Shown here piece after piece: positions 8,830-17,984 of a stretch of 64,000 nucleotides of DNA. This DNA is from Bordetella parapertussis (GTDB lineage Bacteria; Pseudomonadota; Gammaproteobacteria; Burkholderiales; Burkholderiaceae_A), in assembly GCA_945862985.1 (NCBI GenBank), contig CAMAZF010000001.1, positions 62,001 through 126,000 of the forward strand. The letters are read 5' to 3'. Position numbers and translations under genes: made by a program. Position 1 is the stretch's first letter. Every line of letters begins with the position of its first letter. The notes beneath the pieces were generated by a model. The model did no database searches and was not told the origin of the DNA. It was given only the letters and a program-made list of their open reading frames with translations.

Positions 8830-9894
8830 ATGAATGCGTTCTGGAGCCCCATTGTTGAGAAGCTTTCGCCCTACATCCCGGGCGAGCAGCCCAAGATTCC
8901 TGGGCTGATCAAGCTCAACACCAACGAGAATCCCTACCCCCCTTCCGAGCGGGTGGTTCAAGCGATACGAGACACCCTTGGAACCGACGGTCAGGCCTTG
9001 AGACTCTACCCAGACCCCGACAGCCTCGCGCTTCGGACGGCTGCCGCTCAAAGGATCGGACTGACAGCAGACCATGTGTTTGCTGGAAATGGATCGGATG
9101 AGATCTTGGCCTTTGTCTTTCAGGGCCTGCTTCAACACGCTCAACCTCTTGTCTTTCCAGACATCAGCTACAGCTTCTATCCGAGTTACTGCCGGTTGTT
9201 CGGGATTGGATTCGACCCGCTCCTGCTCACGGATGCGTTCGAGATCGATCTGGCCTCAATTCCCGTCGAACGGACTGCAGTGATTTTCCCGAACCCCAAT
9301 GCGCCGACTGGCAGGGCACTCGACCGAGGCGTGATTGAGGCCTTCCTGACTGCTCGGCCTCACACCTTGGTGGTGGTCGACGAAGCCTATGTGGATTTCG
9401 GCGCACAGAGCTGCGCACCCCTGGTCAGTCGATTCGCCAATCTCCTCGTGACCCAGTCCCTCTCAAAGTCCAGAAGCCTCGCTGGTTTGCGGATTGGCCT
9501 TGCATTTGGACAGCCCGGGCTGCTCGAGGCGCTGATTCGAATCAAAGACAGTTTCAATTCCTACCCGCTCGATCGCCTGGCTCAGGCAGCTGGGCAGGCC
9601 GCGCTGGAAGACGAGGAGTGGCTGAGCGGAAACAGGGCTTCTGTCATCAAGAGCCGAGAGTGGCTCACAGGCGCCCTCCAAGCACTCGGCTTTCAGGTGC
9701 TTCCCTCGGCGGCAAATTTTCTGTTTGTGCACCACCCCAACAGACGGGCGGCCGACATTGCACTGAGCCTTCGTGGCAAGAACATTCTTGTGAGGCATTT
9801 CGCGAAGCCTCGTATTGAGGACTGGCTGAGAATCACGATTGGCACCGATCTCGAGTGCCAAGCGCTGGTTCAGGCGCTCAGAGCTGAGGCTTGA
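8830..9894 (+). CDS. hisC: Histidinol-phosphate aminotransferase (inverted within the his cluster)
   Basis: 354-aa class I/II PLP aminotransferase converting imidazole acetol phosphate to histidinol phosphate. Family marks include [10 protein letters not shown] at the N-terminus, FPNPNAPTG and VVDEAYVDF, and the PLP lysine in [14 protein letters not shown]. It lies exactly where hisC is expected between hisD and hisB, but on the opposite strand. Its 3' end overlaps the hisD 3' end by 17 bp and its start is 23 bp from the hisB start. No convincing Shine-Dalgarno or sigma-70 promoter is visible just upstream, so how it is expressed is open. Confidence 0.96.
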   Translation: MNAFWSPIVEKLSPYIPGEQPKIPGLIKLNTNENPYPPSERVVQAIRDTLGTDGQALRLYPDPDSLALRTAAAQRIGLTADHVFAGNGSDEILAFVFQGLLQHAQPLVFPDISYSFYPSYCRLFGIGFDPLLLTDAFEIDLASIPVERTAVIFPNPNAPTGRALDRGVIEAFLTARPHTLVVVDEAYVDFGAQSCAPLVSRFANLLVTQSLSKSRSLAGLRIGLAFGQPGLLEALIRIKDSFNSYPLDRLAQAAGQAALEDEEWLSGNRASVIKSREWLTGALQALGFQVLPSAANFLFVHHPNRRAADIALSLRGKNILVRHFAKPRIEDWLRITIGTDLECQALVQALRAEA

Positions 9895-11200
9895 GCCTCA
9901 GCTCTGCTGCACGGGCATGTGCAGCCAAGGACTCTCCCCAGGCCAGGGTGGATGCGATCGGCCCAAGAACCTGGGCACCCTCCTCACTGACTTCAACCAT
10001 GCTGGTGCGCTTTTGAAAGTCATAGACCCCAAGGGGTGATGAGAAGCGGGCGGTTCGCATGGTGGGCAGCACGTGATTGGGGCCAGCGCAGTAGTCTCCG
10101 AGAGACTCGGAGGTGTATCGCCCAAGGAACATGGCTCCCGCATGGCGAATCTGCTGCGCCCAGTGCTCAGGGTCATCGGTCGAGATCTCCAGGTGCTCGG
10201 GGGCAATCTCACTGGCAACCGCACAAGCCTCCTCGAGGCTTTGCACCTGAACCAAGAGCCCACGATGCTCGAGTGAGACGCGAATGATGTCTGCCCTGGG
10301 CATGCTGGGCAACAAACGATCAATGGCTGATTGAACCTCATCAAGGTAGCCCGCATCCGGGCAGAGCAGAATGCTCTGCGCCAGTTCGTCGTGCTCGGCC
10401 TGCGAGAACAAGTCCATGACCACCCAGTCAACGGGCGTCTTGCCATCGCAGATGATCAGAATCTCGGAGGGCCCAGCAATCATGTCGATTCCAACGCGAC
10501 CAAAGACCTGGCGCTTGGCTTCAGCAACATAGGCATTGCCTGGGCCCACGATCTTATCAACCGCTGGAATGGACTGGGTTCCAAAGGCTAAGGCTGCAAC
10601 GGCCTGAGCCCCTCCAATGGTGAAGGCCCGATCCACTCCTGCAAGGTGGGCAGCGGCAAGGACCAAGTCGTTGCGCTCACCGCCCGGCGTTGGGACCACC
10701 ATCACCAGCTCGGGCACGCCGGCGACTTTTGCTGGAATGGCATTCATGAGGACCGAAGAGGGATAAGCCGCCTTGCCACCGGGGACATAGAGGCCGGCTC
10801 GGTCCAAGGGACTGATGCGTTGACCCAATCGGGATCCGTGCGCGTCCACAATAGACCATGAAGTCTGACGCTGTGCCTCATGGAACACACGCACGCGATC
10901 TGCGGCTGCAGCCAGCGCTGATCGCTGGTCATGACCCAGTCGCTCAAAGGCCGCCTTCAGGGCTTGGGGCGGGAGCTCCAGATCACCCATGGTCTGAGCC
11001 TTGAGGCGATCAAAGCGCTCGGTGAAGTCGAGTACGGCGGCGTCGCCACGAAGCCTGACATCCGCCAGGATCTGCTTCACCGTCTGGGCAATGGCCTCAT
11101 CCTGGCCCTGCTCATAGGCAAGGCGATCGTGAAGCGCTTTGGAAAAATCAGGCTGTCTGCTGTCAAGCCTGAGCACTGGGCAGGGCCTGAAAGACGTCAT
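9878..11200 (-). CDS. hisD: Histidinol dehydrogenase
   Basis: 440-aa zinc enzyme that oxidises histidinol twice with NAD to histidine, the last pathway step. Conserved blocks include [40 protein letters not shown] and [10 protein letters not shown]. The ATG overlaps the hisG stop by 4 bp. The stop codon falls in a 28-bp palindrome shared with the convergent hisC end (9879-9906). Confidence 0.97.
   Translation of the reverse strand: MTSFRPCPVLRLDSRQPDFSKALHDRLAYEQGQDEAIAQTVKQILADVRLRGDAAVLDFTERFDRLKAQTMGDLELPPQALKAAFERLGHDQRSALAAAADRVRVFHEAQRQTSWSIVDAHGSRLGQRISPLDRAGLYVPGGKAAYPSSVLMNAIPAKVAGVPELVMVVPTPGGERNDLVLAAAHLAGVDRAFTIGGAQAVAALAFGTQSIPAVDKIVGPGNAYVAEAKRQVFGRVGIDMIAGPSEILIICDGKTPVDWVVMDLFSQAEHDELAQSILLCPDAGYLDEVQSAIDRLLPSMPRADIIRVSLEHRGLLVQVQSLEEACAVASEIAPEHLEISTDDPEHWAQQIRHAGAMFLGRYTSESLGDYCAGPNHVLPTMRTARFSSPLGVYDFQKRTSMVEVSEEGAQVLGPIASTLAWGESLAAHARAAELRLKPQL
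9879..9906. terminator. Perfect palindrome at the hisC/hisD convergent ends
   Basis: Two 13-bp arms (9879-9891 and 9894-9906) match exactly as inverted repeats around a 2-nt centre. Both stop codons lie inside it: the hisC TGA at 9892-9894 and the hisD stop at 9878-9880. The RNA hairpin would be stable from either strand, so a two-way terminator is the simplest reading, but no T-run follows in either direction. Alternatives are an RNA 3'-end stabiliser or a mark of the inversion that flipped hisC. Confidence 0.5.
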
Positions 11201-11832
11201 GTCGCGGCCTTTGCAAAAGCCCGAATGAGCGGATCGAGCTCGGCGAACCGGAGTTTGAGCGCCGCTTGGTTCACCACCAGACGAGAAGACACCTCCGAGA
11301 TGGTCTCGAAGGCCTGCAGCCCGTTTGCCTTGAGCGTTGCACCAGTCGAAACCAGATCTACGATGACATCCGCCAAACCCACCAAAGGGGCCAACTCCAT
11401 GGAGCCATAGAGCTTAATGAGGTCTGCATGCATGCCACGCTCAGCAAAGTAACGACGGGTGGTTTCCACATACTTCGTGGCCACACTGAGGCGACTTCCC
11501 CGACGAAGTTGTGCTTGGAGGTCGAAGCCCTGGGGTGCAGCGAGGCACATGCGACATCTGCCAATCTTGAGGTCCACAGGCTGATACAAGCCCTCTCCCC
11601 CGTGCTCGACAAGCACATCAGACCCAGCAACCCCGAGGTCAGCGGCGCCGTATTGCACATAGGTCGGCACATCACTGGCCCGAACCACCAATAAACGGAC
11701 GTGCTCTAGGCTGGTGGGGAGCACCAGCTTTCGGGACTCATCAGGTCGCTCAAGCGGCTCGATCCCGACGGCCTGAAGCAGAGGGAGCGTCTCGTTAAAG
11801 ATGCGGCCCTTGGACAACGCGAGCGTGATCAT
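11197..11832 (-). CDS. hisG: ATP phosphoribosyltransferase, short catalytic form
   Basis: 211-aa HisG catalysing the first committed step, joining ATP and PRPP. The length and lack of the C-terminal ACT-like domain mark the short form, which by family knowledge works as a complex with the regulatory subunit HisZ. No hisZ is in this window. Motifs include LALSKGRIF at the start and the PRPP-binding [14 protein letters not shown]. It overlaps murA and hisD by 4 bp each. Confidence 0.96.
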   Translation of the reverse strand: MITLALSKGRIFNETLPLLQAVGIEPLERPDESRKLVLPTSLEHVRLLVVRASDVPTYVQYGAADLGVAGSDVLVEHGGEGLYQPVDLKIGRCRMCLAAPQGFDLQAQLRRGSRLSVATKYVETTRRYFAERGMHADLIKLYGSMELAPLVGLADVIVDLVSTGATLKANGLQAFETISEVSSRLVVNQAALKLRFAELDPLIRAFAKAAT

Positions 11833-13094
11833 GTGGGCTCCTTCACTCTGCGGACTCGGGCTCCGAGCCCCAGAAGTTTCTCCTCCATGCGATCGTAGCC
11901 TCGATCGAGGTGATAGATCCGATCGATCTCTGTCACCCCCTCGGCGACCAAGCCAGCAATGACCAGGCCCGCAGAGGCGCGAAGGTCGGTGGCCATGACG
12001 GCTGCGCCCGTGAGATGTTCAACGCCTTGAATGATTGCTGTATGGCCTTCGATGCTGATGTGAGCACCGAGGCGCTGCATCTCCTGAACATGCATGAAGC
12101 GGTTCTCAAAAATCGTTTCAATCACACGGCTCGTGCCTTCTGCCACGAGGTTCACGGCCATGCACTGAGCCTGCATATCGGTCGCCAATCCCGGGTAAGG
12201 TGCGGTGCGCAGATCAAAGGCACGAGGGCGCTGCTGTGACCACGCCGCGATGCCATCCTCTCGGACCTCCCACTGCAGCCCCGCCTGCCTGAGCTTCTCC
12301 AGTGTGGCCGTCATGTGATCAGCCTCTGCGCCGCGCAGGAAGATCGTGCCCTGCGTGGCAGCGACTGCACACAAGAAAGTGCCCGCCTCAATTCGATCGG
12401 GCATGACCGAAATCTCTGCACCATGAAGGCGATCCACACCCTCGATCACGATTCGATCGGTGCCTGCTCCGGAGATTCGTGCACCCATGGCCAGAAGGCA
12501 CTGCGCGAGATTCACCACCTCTGGCTCTCGAGCCGCATTTTCAATGATGGTCGTGCCCGCCCCAAGACAGGCCGCCATCATGAGGTTCTCAGTGCCTGTC
12601 ACGGTCACCATATCGGTCGCCAGCCGCGCACCTGTGAGCCTTGAAGCGCTGGCCTCAATGTAGCCATGGGCGATCTCAATCGTGGCGCCCATGGCTTGCA
12701 GGCCCTTGATGTGTTGATCGACGGGGCGCTGCCCAATGGCGCATCCGCCTGGCAGACTGACTCGCGCCTGACCGACCCGTGCCAAAAGCGGACCCAGCAC
12801 CAGGATAGACGCGCGCATCGTCTTGACCAAATCATAGGGAGCTTCGGGACGATCGAGGTGCTTGGCGTGCAGGACCAGGCATTCCTCTGAGGCACGATGC
12901 TCAACCTGAACGCCCATTCCCTTGAGCAGCTTGATCAAGGTTCCGACGTCCTTGAGTGGCGGAACGTTGTGAAGGATCAGGGGCTCATCCGTGAGCAGAC
13001 AGGCGGACATCATGGGCAATGCCGCATTCTTGGCGCCAGAGACTCGAACCTCGCCCTGGAGGCGGACACCCCCCTCGATCTGGAAACGATCCAT
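11829..13094 (-). CDS. murA: UDP-N-acetylglucosamine 1-carboxyvinyltransferase
   Basis: 421-aa enolpyruvyl transferase for the first step of peptidoglycan synthesis in the cytoplasm. The fosfomycin-target cysteine is present as C118 in [15 protein letters not shown], so it is the cysteine (sensitive-type) form. KNAALP near the N-terminus is the substrate loop. The start is the ATG at 13094 (MDRFQIEGG); an ATG at 13118 in frame would overlap the bolA gene. It is 2 bp downstream of bolA and overlaps hisG by 4 bp. Confidence 0.97.
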   Translation of the reverse strand: MDRFQIEGGVRLQGEVRVSGAKNAALPMMSACLLTDEPLILHNVPPLKDVGTLIKLLKGMGVQVEHRASEECLVLHAKHLDRPEAPYDLVKTMRASILVLGPLLARVGQARVSLPGGCAIGQRPVDQHIKGLQAMGATIEIAHGYIEASASRLTGARLATDMVTVTGTENLMMAACLGAGTTIIENAAREPEVVNLAQCLLAMGARISGAGTDRIVIEGVDRLHGAEISVMPDRIEAGTFLCAVAATQGTIFLRGAEADHMTATLEKLRQAGLQWEVREDGIAAWSQQRPRAFDLRTAPYPGLATDMQAQCMAVNLVAEGTSRVIETIFENRFMHVQEMQRLGAHISIEGHTAIIQGVEHLTGAAVMATDLRASAGLVIAGLVAEGVTEIDRIYHLDRGYDRMEEKLLGLGARVRRVKEPT

Positions 13095-13096
13095 CG

Positions 13097-13336
13097 TCAG
13101 GCGCCGCGCGCGGCCCACTCCTGGGGGGTGAGCGTCTTCATGGAGAGGGCATGAATCTCCTGCTTCATGCGATCTCCAAGCACACCGTAAACCATTTGGT
13201 GACGCGCAATCAGACGCTTGCCCTCGAATGCAGAGCAGACAATGAGGGCTTCGAAGTGGTGACCGTCACCGGTCACATTCAGCTGATCGCAATCGAGTCC
13301 GGCCGCGATGAGTTCTTGAATCAATTCTGGGGTCAT
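13097..13336 (-). CDS. BolA-family protein (IbaG-like)
   Basis: 79-aa BolA-fold protein. [28 protein letters not shown] shows the family core, including the helix-turn-helix-like segment. Known relatives bind monothiol glutaredoxins and iron-sulfur clusters. Location directly before murA matches IbaG (YrbA) in many proteobacteria. It is 4 bp after the ABC ATPase gene and 2 bp before murA. Confidence 0.9.
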   Translation of the reverse strand: MTPELIQELIAAGLDCDQLNVTGDGHHFEALIVCSAFEGKRLIARHQMVYGVLGDRMKQEIHALSMKTLTPQEWAARGA

Positions 13337-13340
13337 GACG

Positions 13341-14078
13341 CTATTCTACGGCTGACTCAGCGAGGATCCGTTTGAAGGTGTCTTCCATGCGACGACCGGC
13401 CAAAAGGGTCTGGGTGTCGCTGTGGGCGACCAGCCGTCCACCCTTCAGAAAGGCGACATGGCGGCAGAGATTCTCGGCTTCCTCTAGGTAATGGGTCGTG
13501 AGCACAATCGTGTGTCCAGCCTCATTCAGCCGGGACATAAAGGCCCAGAGGCTCTCCCGCAATTCAATATCGACACCTGCGGTCGGCTCATCGAGCACCA
13601 TCACCGCGGGGCGATGCACGATGGCCTGGGCGACCAACACCCTGCGCTTCATTCCGCCCGACAGTGCTCGCATATTGGCATCAGCCTTATCCAGCAAGCC
13701 CAAGGCGCTCAGGCACTCGTCAATCCAGTCGTCATTTCGACCGAGGCCAAAAAAGCCTGACTGCATCCGAAGCGTCTCACGCACCGTGAAGAACGGATCA
13801 AAGACCAGCTCTTGCGGCACGACACCCAGGAGTCTGCGGGTGAGGTAAGGCTCACGCGCCACATCGTGCCCCATCACATGAACACGTCCGGAGGTGGGAC
13901 GAACCAGACCCGCCATGCACTGGATGAGTGTGGTCTTGCCCGCCCCATTGGGGCCGAGGAGCGCGAAGAAGTCGCCCTGCTGCACATCAAAGCTCACCGA
14001 CTCAAGGGCATCCACAGAACGTCCCGAGCGGCCAACATAGCGTTTACTGACTTCGCGAAACGAGAGTGCGGGGGTCAT
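13341..14078 (-). CDS. ABC transporter ATP-binding protein, YadG type
   Basis: 245-aa ATPase with Walker [10 protein letters not shown] (42-50), signature LSGGMKRR, Walker B VMVLDEPTAG and the switch His in LTTHYLEEAE. It resembles the ABC-2 exporter ATPases such as YadG. In related genomes I recall a YadH-type permease immediately downstream, before bolA. Here the next gene, 4 bp away, is already bolA, so the ATPase has no local permease. It overlaps mlaB by 4 bp. The substrate is unknown. Confidence 0.9.
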   Translation of the reverse strand: MTPALSFREVSKRYVGRSGRSVDALESVSFDVQQGDFFALLGPNGAGKTTLIQCMAGLVRPTSGRVHVMGHDVAREPYLTRRLLGVVPQELVFDPFFTVRETLRMQSGFFGLGRNDDWIDECLSALGLLDKADANMRALSGGMKRRVLVAQAIVHRPAVMVLDEPTAGVDIELRESLWAFMSRLNEAGHTIVLTTHYLEEAENLCRHVAFLKGGRLVAHSDTQTLLAGRRMEDTFKRILAESAVE

Positions 14079-14389
14079 CCGAGAGCAAGCAGGGTATCGA
14101 CCTGGCTCATCCGCGCGAGGGACTGAAGGGTCGGGGGGCTATTGAGAAATCGAATGGAAGCCTGGGAGGCGTTCGCCTGGCGTCGAAGTGCGAGCAAGAC
14201 CGTGAGTGCGCTCGTATCGACTTGCTTCCAGCTGGCCAGGCTGCAGTGAACAACCACACCAGGGGAGAGGGCGCGCGCAAGGAGGGGTTTGAACGTCTCT
14301 AGTGCCGAAACACAGTGGCCCAAGGTGAGCGCAGTCTCCCAGTGAAGATCAATGACTGGTTCGGCTTCGTTCACCAAAGTCCCCATCAC
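14075..14389 (-). CDS. mlaB: STAS-domain protein MlaB
   Basis: 104-aa STAS-domain protein, expected to bind the MlaF ATPase and stabilise the Mla ABC complex. The core segment with CSLASWKQVDTSALTVLLALRR fits the STAS strand-loop-helix with a conserved Thr/Ser. The call rests on fold and on its position after mlaC. Sequence identity to MlaB is not obvious by eye. It overlaps mlaC and the YadG-like gene by 4 bp each. Confidence 0.8.
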   Translation of the reverse strand: MMGTLVNEAEPVIDLHWETALTLGHCVSALETFKPLLARALSPGVVVHCSLASWKQVDTSALTVLLALRRQANASQASIRFLNSPPTLQSLARMSQVDTLLALG

Positions 14390-15039
14390 CGCTTAATGGC
14401 CATATTGGACCGAAGCGCCTTGTTCTTTTGCTCCAGGGCGGCAATAAGGCCATCGAGACCACGCGCAGTGACCAGCTGACCGAACTGGTTTCGGTAGTGA
14501 TCCACCATCCAGAGCCCAAGGACATTGAAGTCATAAATCTTCCAGCCTTGGCCGGTCTTACTGAGGCGGTAGTCGAGCTGGATCGGCTCCTTGCCTGTGC
14601 GCAAGACCTGGGTTCGCACAATGACCTCCTCGGCTTCGGGAGGATATCTTCCGGGCTTCACATCGACCGCAGCGTTCTGAACATTTCGCAAAGCGTCGGC
14701 ATACGTCAGCAGGAGCAATTCGCGAAAGGCCGCCATCAGTTTCTGCTGCTGCTCGGGCGTGGCCCGCCGCCAGTGAATACCAACTGTGAGGGCCGTCATG
14801 CGCGAGAAGTCGACGGAAGGCATCACCCGCTCATCGACCACTGCGTTCAGGCGATCGAGGTCGCCCTCGACAAGCCGCCGGTCTGCCTTGATCAGCCGCA
14901 GAAGATCTTCACTCATGCCTCTGATCAGCCCGTCTGGTGTTGCAACAAGAACCTGGGCGCGCAACGGCCATGAGGGAAGCAGGGCCAGAGCAGCGCCTGT
15001 CGCGAGGACTTGACGGCGTTCGTGAGCGAGACGTTTCAT
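14386..15039 (-). CDS. mlaC: Periplasmic phospholipid-binding protein MlaC
   Basis: 217-aa soluble lipid carrier moving phospholipids between MlaA at the outer membrane and the MlaFEDB complex. The body (VDERVMPSVDFSRMTALTVG, FRELLLLTYADAL, GWKIYDFNVLGLWMVDHYRNQF) is typical of the family. The N-terminal signal has paired arginines followed by a hydrophobic stretch (ERRQVLATGAALALLPSWPL), which resembles a Tat signal more than a Sec one. Overlaps mlaA and mlaB by 4 bp. Confidence 0.94.
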   Translation of the reverse strand: MKRLAHERRQVLATGAALALLPSWPLRAQVLVATPDGLIRGMSEDLLRLIKADRRLVEGDLDRLNAVVDERVMPSVDFSRMTALTVGIHWRRATPEQQQKLMAAFRELLLLTYADALRNVQNAAVDVKPGRYPPEAEEVIVRTQVLRTGKEPIQLDYRLSKTGQGWKIYDFNVLGLWMVDHYRNQFGQLVTARGLDGLIAALEQKNKALRSNMAIKR

Positions 15040-15803
15040 CGCGGAACCCCCAAGCCAAGCTCAGGGGAGACTGATGGCCTTTCATGTTGGGCGCGTTGAG
15101 CCCTTCGAGCGAGGTAGGCATCGCGCACGGACAAATAGGGGTCAAAGGACATCATGCCGAAGGTGGACTCGGCCTCCATGAGGCTCACTCGCTTGTCGAG
15201 AATCGTCAGCCCCAGGGTTGCGTTTCGGGTGGCTCGATCTGCACTGAGCGCCCAGTCCATAGGGTCGATTTGTCCGTCCAACACGTCCCCGACGAGGTCA
15301 CGAGCAGTGCTGGGTCCCATCAAGGGAAGCATGAGGAATGGGCCATTCGGCAGCCCCCAATACGCCAGGGTGAGGCCTGCATCTTCCTTAGAACGGCGCA
15401 GGCCGAGCCGACTGGCTACGTCCACGATTCCCAACACGCCTACCGTGCTGTTGAGAAAGACCCTGCCTGCAGACTCGGATGCGGAATCCACTTCTCCCTG
15501 AAGGAGGTGATGGACCGTGGTCGTGGTGTCTCGAAGATTAGACAGCACGTTGGTGACGCCCTGTCGCACCGGCTCAGGGGTGATCGTTCGATAAGCCTTT
15601 GCGGCAGGACGAATCACATGCTCGTCGGCTTTTAGGTTGAACTCAAAGAACCCTCGATTGAGAGATTCAAATGGGTCACGTGGGTCCGGTTGATGCCCCA
15701 CCGGGAGGGTGGAACAGCCAGAGAGGAACAGGCCCAGACTTGGAAGCAGCCATCGCCCCCAGCCGAGCCATCTAAATTTTTTTTGTGTGTTGAGGAGGTT
15801 CAT
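15036..15803 (-). CDS. mlaA: Outer-membrane lipoprotein MlaA (VacJ)
   Basis: 255-aa lipoprotein with lipobox LFLSGC at about residues 26-30. DPFESLNRGFFEFN, the VacJ N-terminal hallmark, and YWGLPNGPFLMLPLMGPST are both present. It extracts misplaced phospholipids from the outer leaflet of the outer membrane and hands them to MlaC. It lies 5 bp after mlaD. Placement of mlaA inside the mla operon is usual in Burkholderiales, unlike E. coli. Confidence 0.96.
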   Translation of the reverse strand: MNLLNTQKKFRWLGWGRWLLPSLGLFLSGCSTLPVGHQPDPRDPFESLNRGFFEFNLKADEHVIRPAAKAYRTITPEPVRQGVTNVLSNLRDTTTTVHHLLQGEVDSASESAGRVFLNSTVGVLGIVDVASRLGLRRSKEDAGLTLAYWGLPNGPFLMLPLMGPSTARDLVGDVLDGQIDPMDWALSADRATRNATLGLTILDKRVSLMEAESTFGMMSFDPYLSVRDAYLARRAQRAQHERPSVSPELGLGVPR

Positions 15804-15808
15804 ATGTC

Positions 15809-16297
15809 TCAGAGGCCCTTTCCGGGGCTAGGTTCCGCAGGAGCATTGTCATTGCGGTTGTAGAGGAACTGTGAAATCAGATTCTCCAGCACCACAGCCG
15901 ACTGCGTCATCTGAATCCGATCGTTGGCGACCAGCATCTTCTCCTCGGCTCCTGGCGTGAGGCCAATGTACTGCTCGCCGAGTAGACCGGAGGTCAGGAT
16001 CTTCGCTGAACTGTCCTTGGGGAACGGGACGCCTTGAGTGAGATCCATCACCACCAATGCTTGATACGTCTGCGGATCGAGCCGAATGTCACGCACCCGC
16101 CCCACCACGACTCCAGCACTCTTCACTGCCGCGCGAGGCTTTAAGCCCCCGATGTTGTCAAAAGCTGCTGTGACCGAATAGCTGGGGCCTGAATCCCCAC
16201 CGCCCGAAAGGTTACTCACACGCAATGACAGAAAGATCAACGCAATGGCACCGAGCAGAACAAAGAGGCCAACAAGAAGATTGAGGTTTCGCTGCAT
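15809..16297 (-). CDS. mlaD: Mla complex substrate-binding protein MlaD (MCE domain)
   Basis: 162-aa single-pass membrane protein with one MCE domain. A transmembrane helix (LNLLVGLFVLLGAIALIFLSL) is followed by the MCE core with FDNIGGLKPRAAVKSAGVVVGRV and TSGLLGEQYIGLTPG. It forms the periplasmic hexameric ring on MlaE. The start is the ATG at 16297 (MQRNLNLLVG), because the upstream in-frame stretch overlaps mlaE and lacks homology. 10 bp downstream of mlaE. Confidence 0.95.
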   Translation of the reverse strand: MQRNLNLLVGLFVLLGAIALIFLSLRVSNLSGGGDSGPSYSVTAAFDNIGGLKPRAAVKSAGVVVGRVRDIRLDPQTYQALVVMDLTQGVPFPKDSSAKILTSGLLGEQYIGLTPGAEEKMLVANDRIQMTQSAVVLENLISQFLYNRNDNAPAEPSPGKGL

Positions 16298-16307
16298 AGT
16301 GGTTTCC

Positions 16308-17087
16308 TTACCCGAACATGAGGGCCGTGAGAACAAAATCCAAGCCCAAAACAACCAAAGAGCCGACGACCACGGTCTGAGTCGTGGCCCGCGCCACGCC
16401 CTCCGGAGTTGGCTTCGATTCAAGGCCCATAAACAATGCAATTTGGGTGACGGCCCAGCCAAAGACACAGCTCTTCCAGACACCGTTCATCAGATCCTCC
16501 CAGAAGTCGACTCCGGAGCTGATCTGCGACCAGAAGGCTCCGTCATCCACTCCAATCAGTCCCACGGCAACCAGCCAGCCTCCCATGACCCCGACAGCCG
16601 AGAAGAGGGCTGCCAGCAGCGGCATCACGAAAAGGCCGGCAAAGAAGCGCGGAGCCACAATGCGCTGCAACGGATCGACGGCCATCGCCTCGAGGGCTGC
16701 CAGTTGTTCCCCCGATTTCATCAGACCAATCTCCGCTGCCAAGGCCGTTCCCGCCCGCCCAGCAAAGAGCAGTGCGGCCACCACCGGACCTAGCTCACGC
16801 ACCAGAGCGAGCGCGACCAGGAGCCCGATGGCCTCTTCGGAGCCGTAACGACGCAGCGTGTAGTAGCCCTGCAGCCCCAGGACCAGACCCACAAAGAGCC
16901 CTGAAACCACGATAATCGCAAGTGAGTGGTTCCCGAGAAAATGAATCTGGCGGATCACCAAAGAGGGCCGGAGGACGACGCCTGGAAGCCGGGCGAAGAG
17001 CTTCGCGCCCAACCACTTGAACTGGCCGAGTGCCTCCAGGAGCGAAAGCGTTCGAGCGCCGAGGCGCGCTACTCCGTGGAGGATCAT
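16308..17087 (-). CDS. mlaE: Mla ABC transporter permease MlaE
   Basis: 259-aa inner-membrane permease with five to six hydrophobic helices. Family blocks include LRRYGSEEAIGLLVALALVRELGPV, LLFAGRAGTALAAEIGLMK and EQLAALEAMAVDPLQRIVAPR. It pairs with the ATPase MlaF, overlapping its gene by 4 bp, and with MlaD. Function: phospholipid transport between the inner and outer membranes. Confidence 0.97.
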   Translation of the reverse strand: MILHGVARLGARTLSLLEALGQFKWLGAKLFARLPGVVLRPSLVIRQIHFLGNHSLAIIVVSGLFVGLVLGLQGYYTLRRYGSEEAIGLLVALALVRELGPVVAALLFAGRAGTALAAEIGLMKSGEQLAALEAMAVDPLQRIVAPRFFAGLFVMPLLAALFSAVGVMGGWLVAVGLIGVDDGAFWSQISSGVDFWEDLMNGVWKSCVFGWAVTQIALFMGLESKPTPEGVARATTQTVVVGSLVVLGLDFVLTALMFG

Positions 17088-17896
17088 CGAAACGCCTCCT
17101 CAAGGGGAGCTGCAGCCATATGGAATGCAACCGGTCCGCTCTCGTGCCCGCTGAGGAATTGGCGCACGAAGGGGTCTTCAGACACACGCAGAGCATCGGG
17201 CGTCCCGAAGGCCACCAACTCTGCACCCTGCGCGGAAGGGGCGAGGACCGCCACATGATCCGCAATGGCAAAGCTCTCTGCCACGTCATGGGTGACCACA
17301 ATCGAACCTGCGCCGAGGGCATCATTCAGCGCACGAATGAGCCTTGCAGTCACTCCGAGTGAGATGGGATCAAGCCCGGCAAAAGGCTCGTCATAGAGAA
17401 TCACTTCGGGGTCCAACGCGATGGCTCGGGCCAAAGCAACTCTTCGGGCCATGCCTCCAGAGATTTCACTGGGAAAGAGATCTGCAGCCCCTCGCAGACC
17501 CACAGCCTCCAGCTTGAGCAAGACCAGGTCCCTCAGCATGGGCTCAGGAAGGCGCGCATGCTCTCTCAAGGGAAAGGCTACATTCTCGAAACAGGTGAGG
17601 TCTGTGAGCAGGGCGCCAAACTGAAACAGCAAGCCCATTCGACGTCGCACTGCATAAAGTTCGCGCTGATCCGCTGTCGAGAGGTCTTGCCCCAACAGAG
17701 TGACAGACCCTGACCCCGGTTTGAGCAGGCCAGCGAGCAGCCGAAGAATGGTGGTCTTGCCCACGCCAGACCCACCCATCACGGCCAAAACCTCTCCTCG
17801 ACTCAAGCAAAAGCTCAAGTCTTTCAGGATGGGGCGTGCTCCATAAGCAAAGCTCAGGTGATCCACCTGGAGAAGTGGAGGGCGGGCGTTCTGCAT
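17084..17896 (-). CDS. mlaF: Mla ABC transporter ATPase MlaF
   Basis: 270-aa ATPase with Walker A GGSGVGKTT (41-49), signature ISGGMARR, Walker B VILYDEPFAGLD and switch His in VVTHDV. FQFGALLTDLTCFENVAFPL is typical of the Mla/Ttg2A branch. It is first in the minus-strand run that continues through mla, murA and his genes, and divergent from kdsD with 88 bp between. No strong promoter for this strand is visible in that gap. Confidence 0.96.
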   Translation of the reverse strand: MQNARPPLLQVDHLSFAYGARPILKDLSFCLSRGEVLAVMGGSGVGKTTILRLLAGLLKPGSGSVTLLGQDLSTADQRELYAVRRRMGLLFQFGALLTDLTCFENVAFPLREHARLPEPMLRDLVLLKLEAVGLRGAADLFPSEISGGMARRVALARAIALDPEVILYDEPFAGLDPISLGVTARLIRALNDALGAGSIVVTHDVAESFAIADHVAVLAPSAQGAELVAFGTPDALRVSEDPFVRQFLSGHESGPVAFHMAAAPLEEAFR

Positions 17897-17937
17897 GAAA
17901 AGAGTGTATCGCTTCGGCGTGAAAGCGCTGGTCTTCC

Positions 17938-17966
17938 TTTAAACTGGTCTCACATTTGCTTATACC
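17938..17966 (+). promoter_or_regulatory. Possible sigma-70 promoter for kdsD-lptB
   Basis: TTTAAA (17938-17943), a 17-bp spacer and TATACC (17961-17966) lie 18 bp before the kdsD start. Each box matches four of six consensus positions, so this is only a candidate. Confidence 0.35.
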
Positions 17967-17984
17967 TTCTCGAGCCCAGCCAGA

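Noticed and set aside
8821-8830. Frameshift or pseudogene explanation for hisC orientation
   Set aside because: hisC is a full, uninterrupted 354-codon gene with all motifs on the plus strand; it is inverted, not broken.
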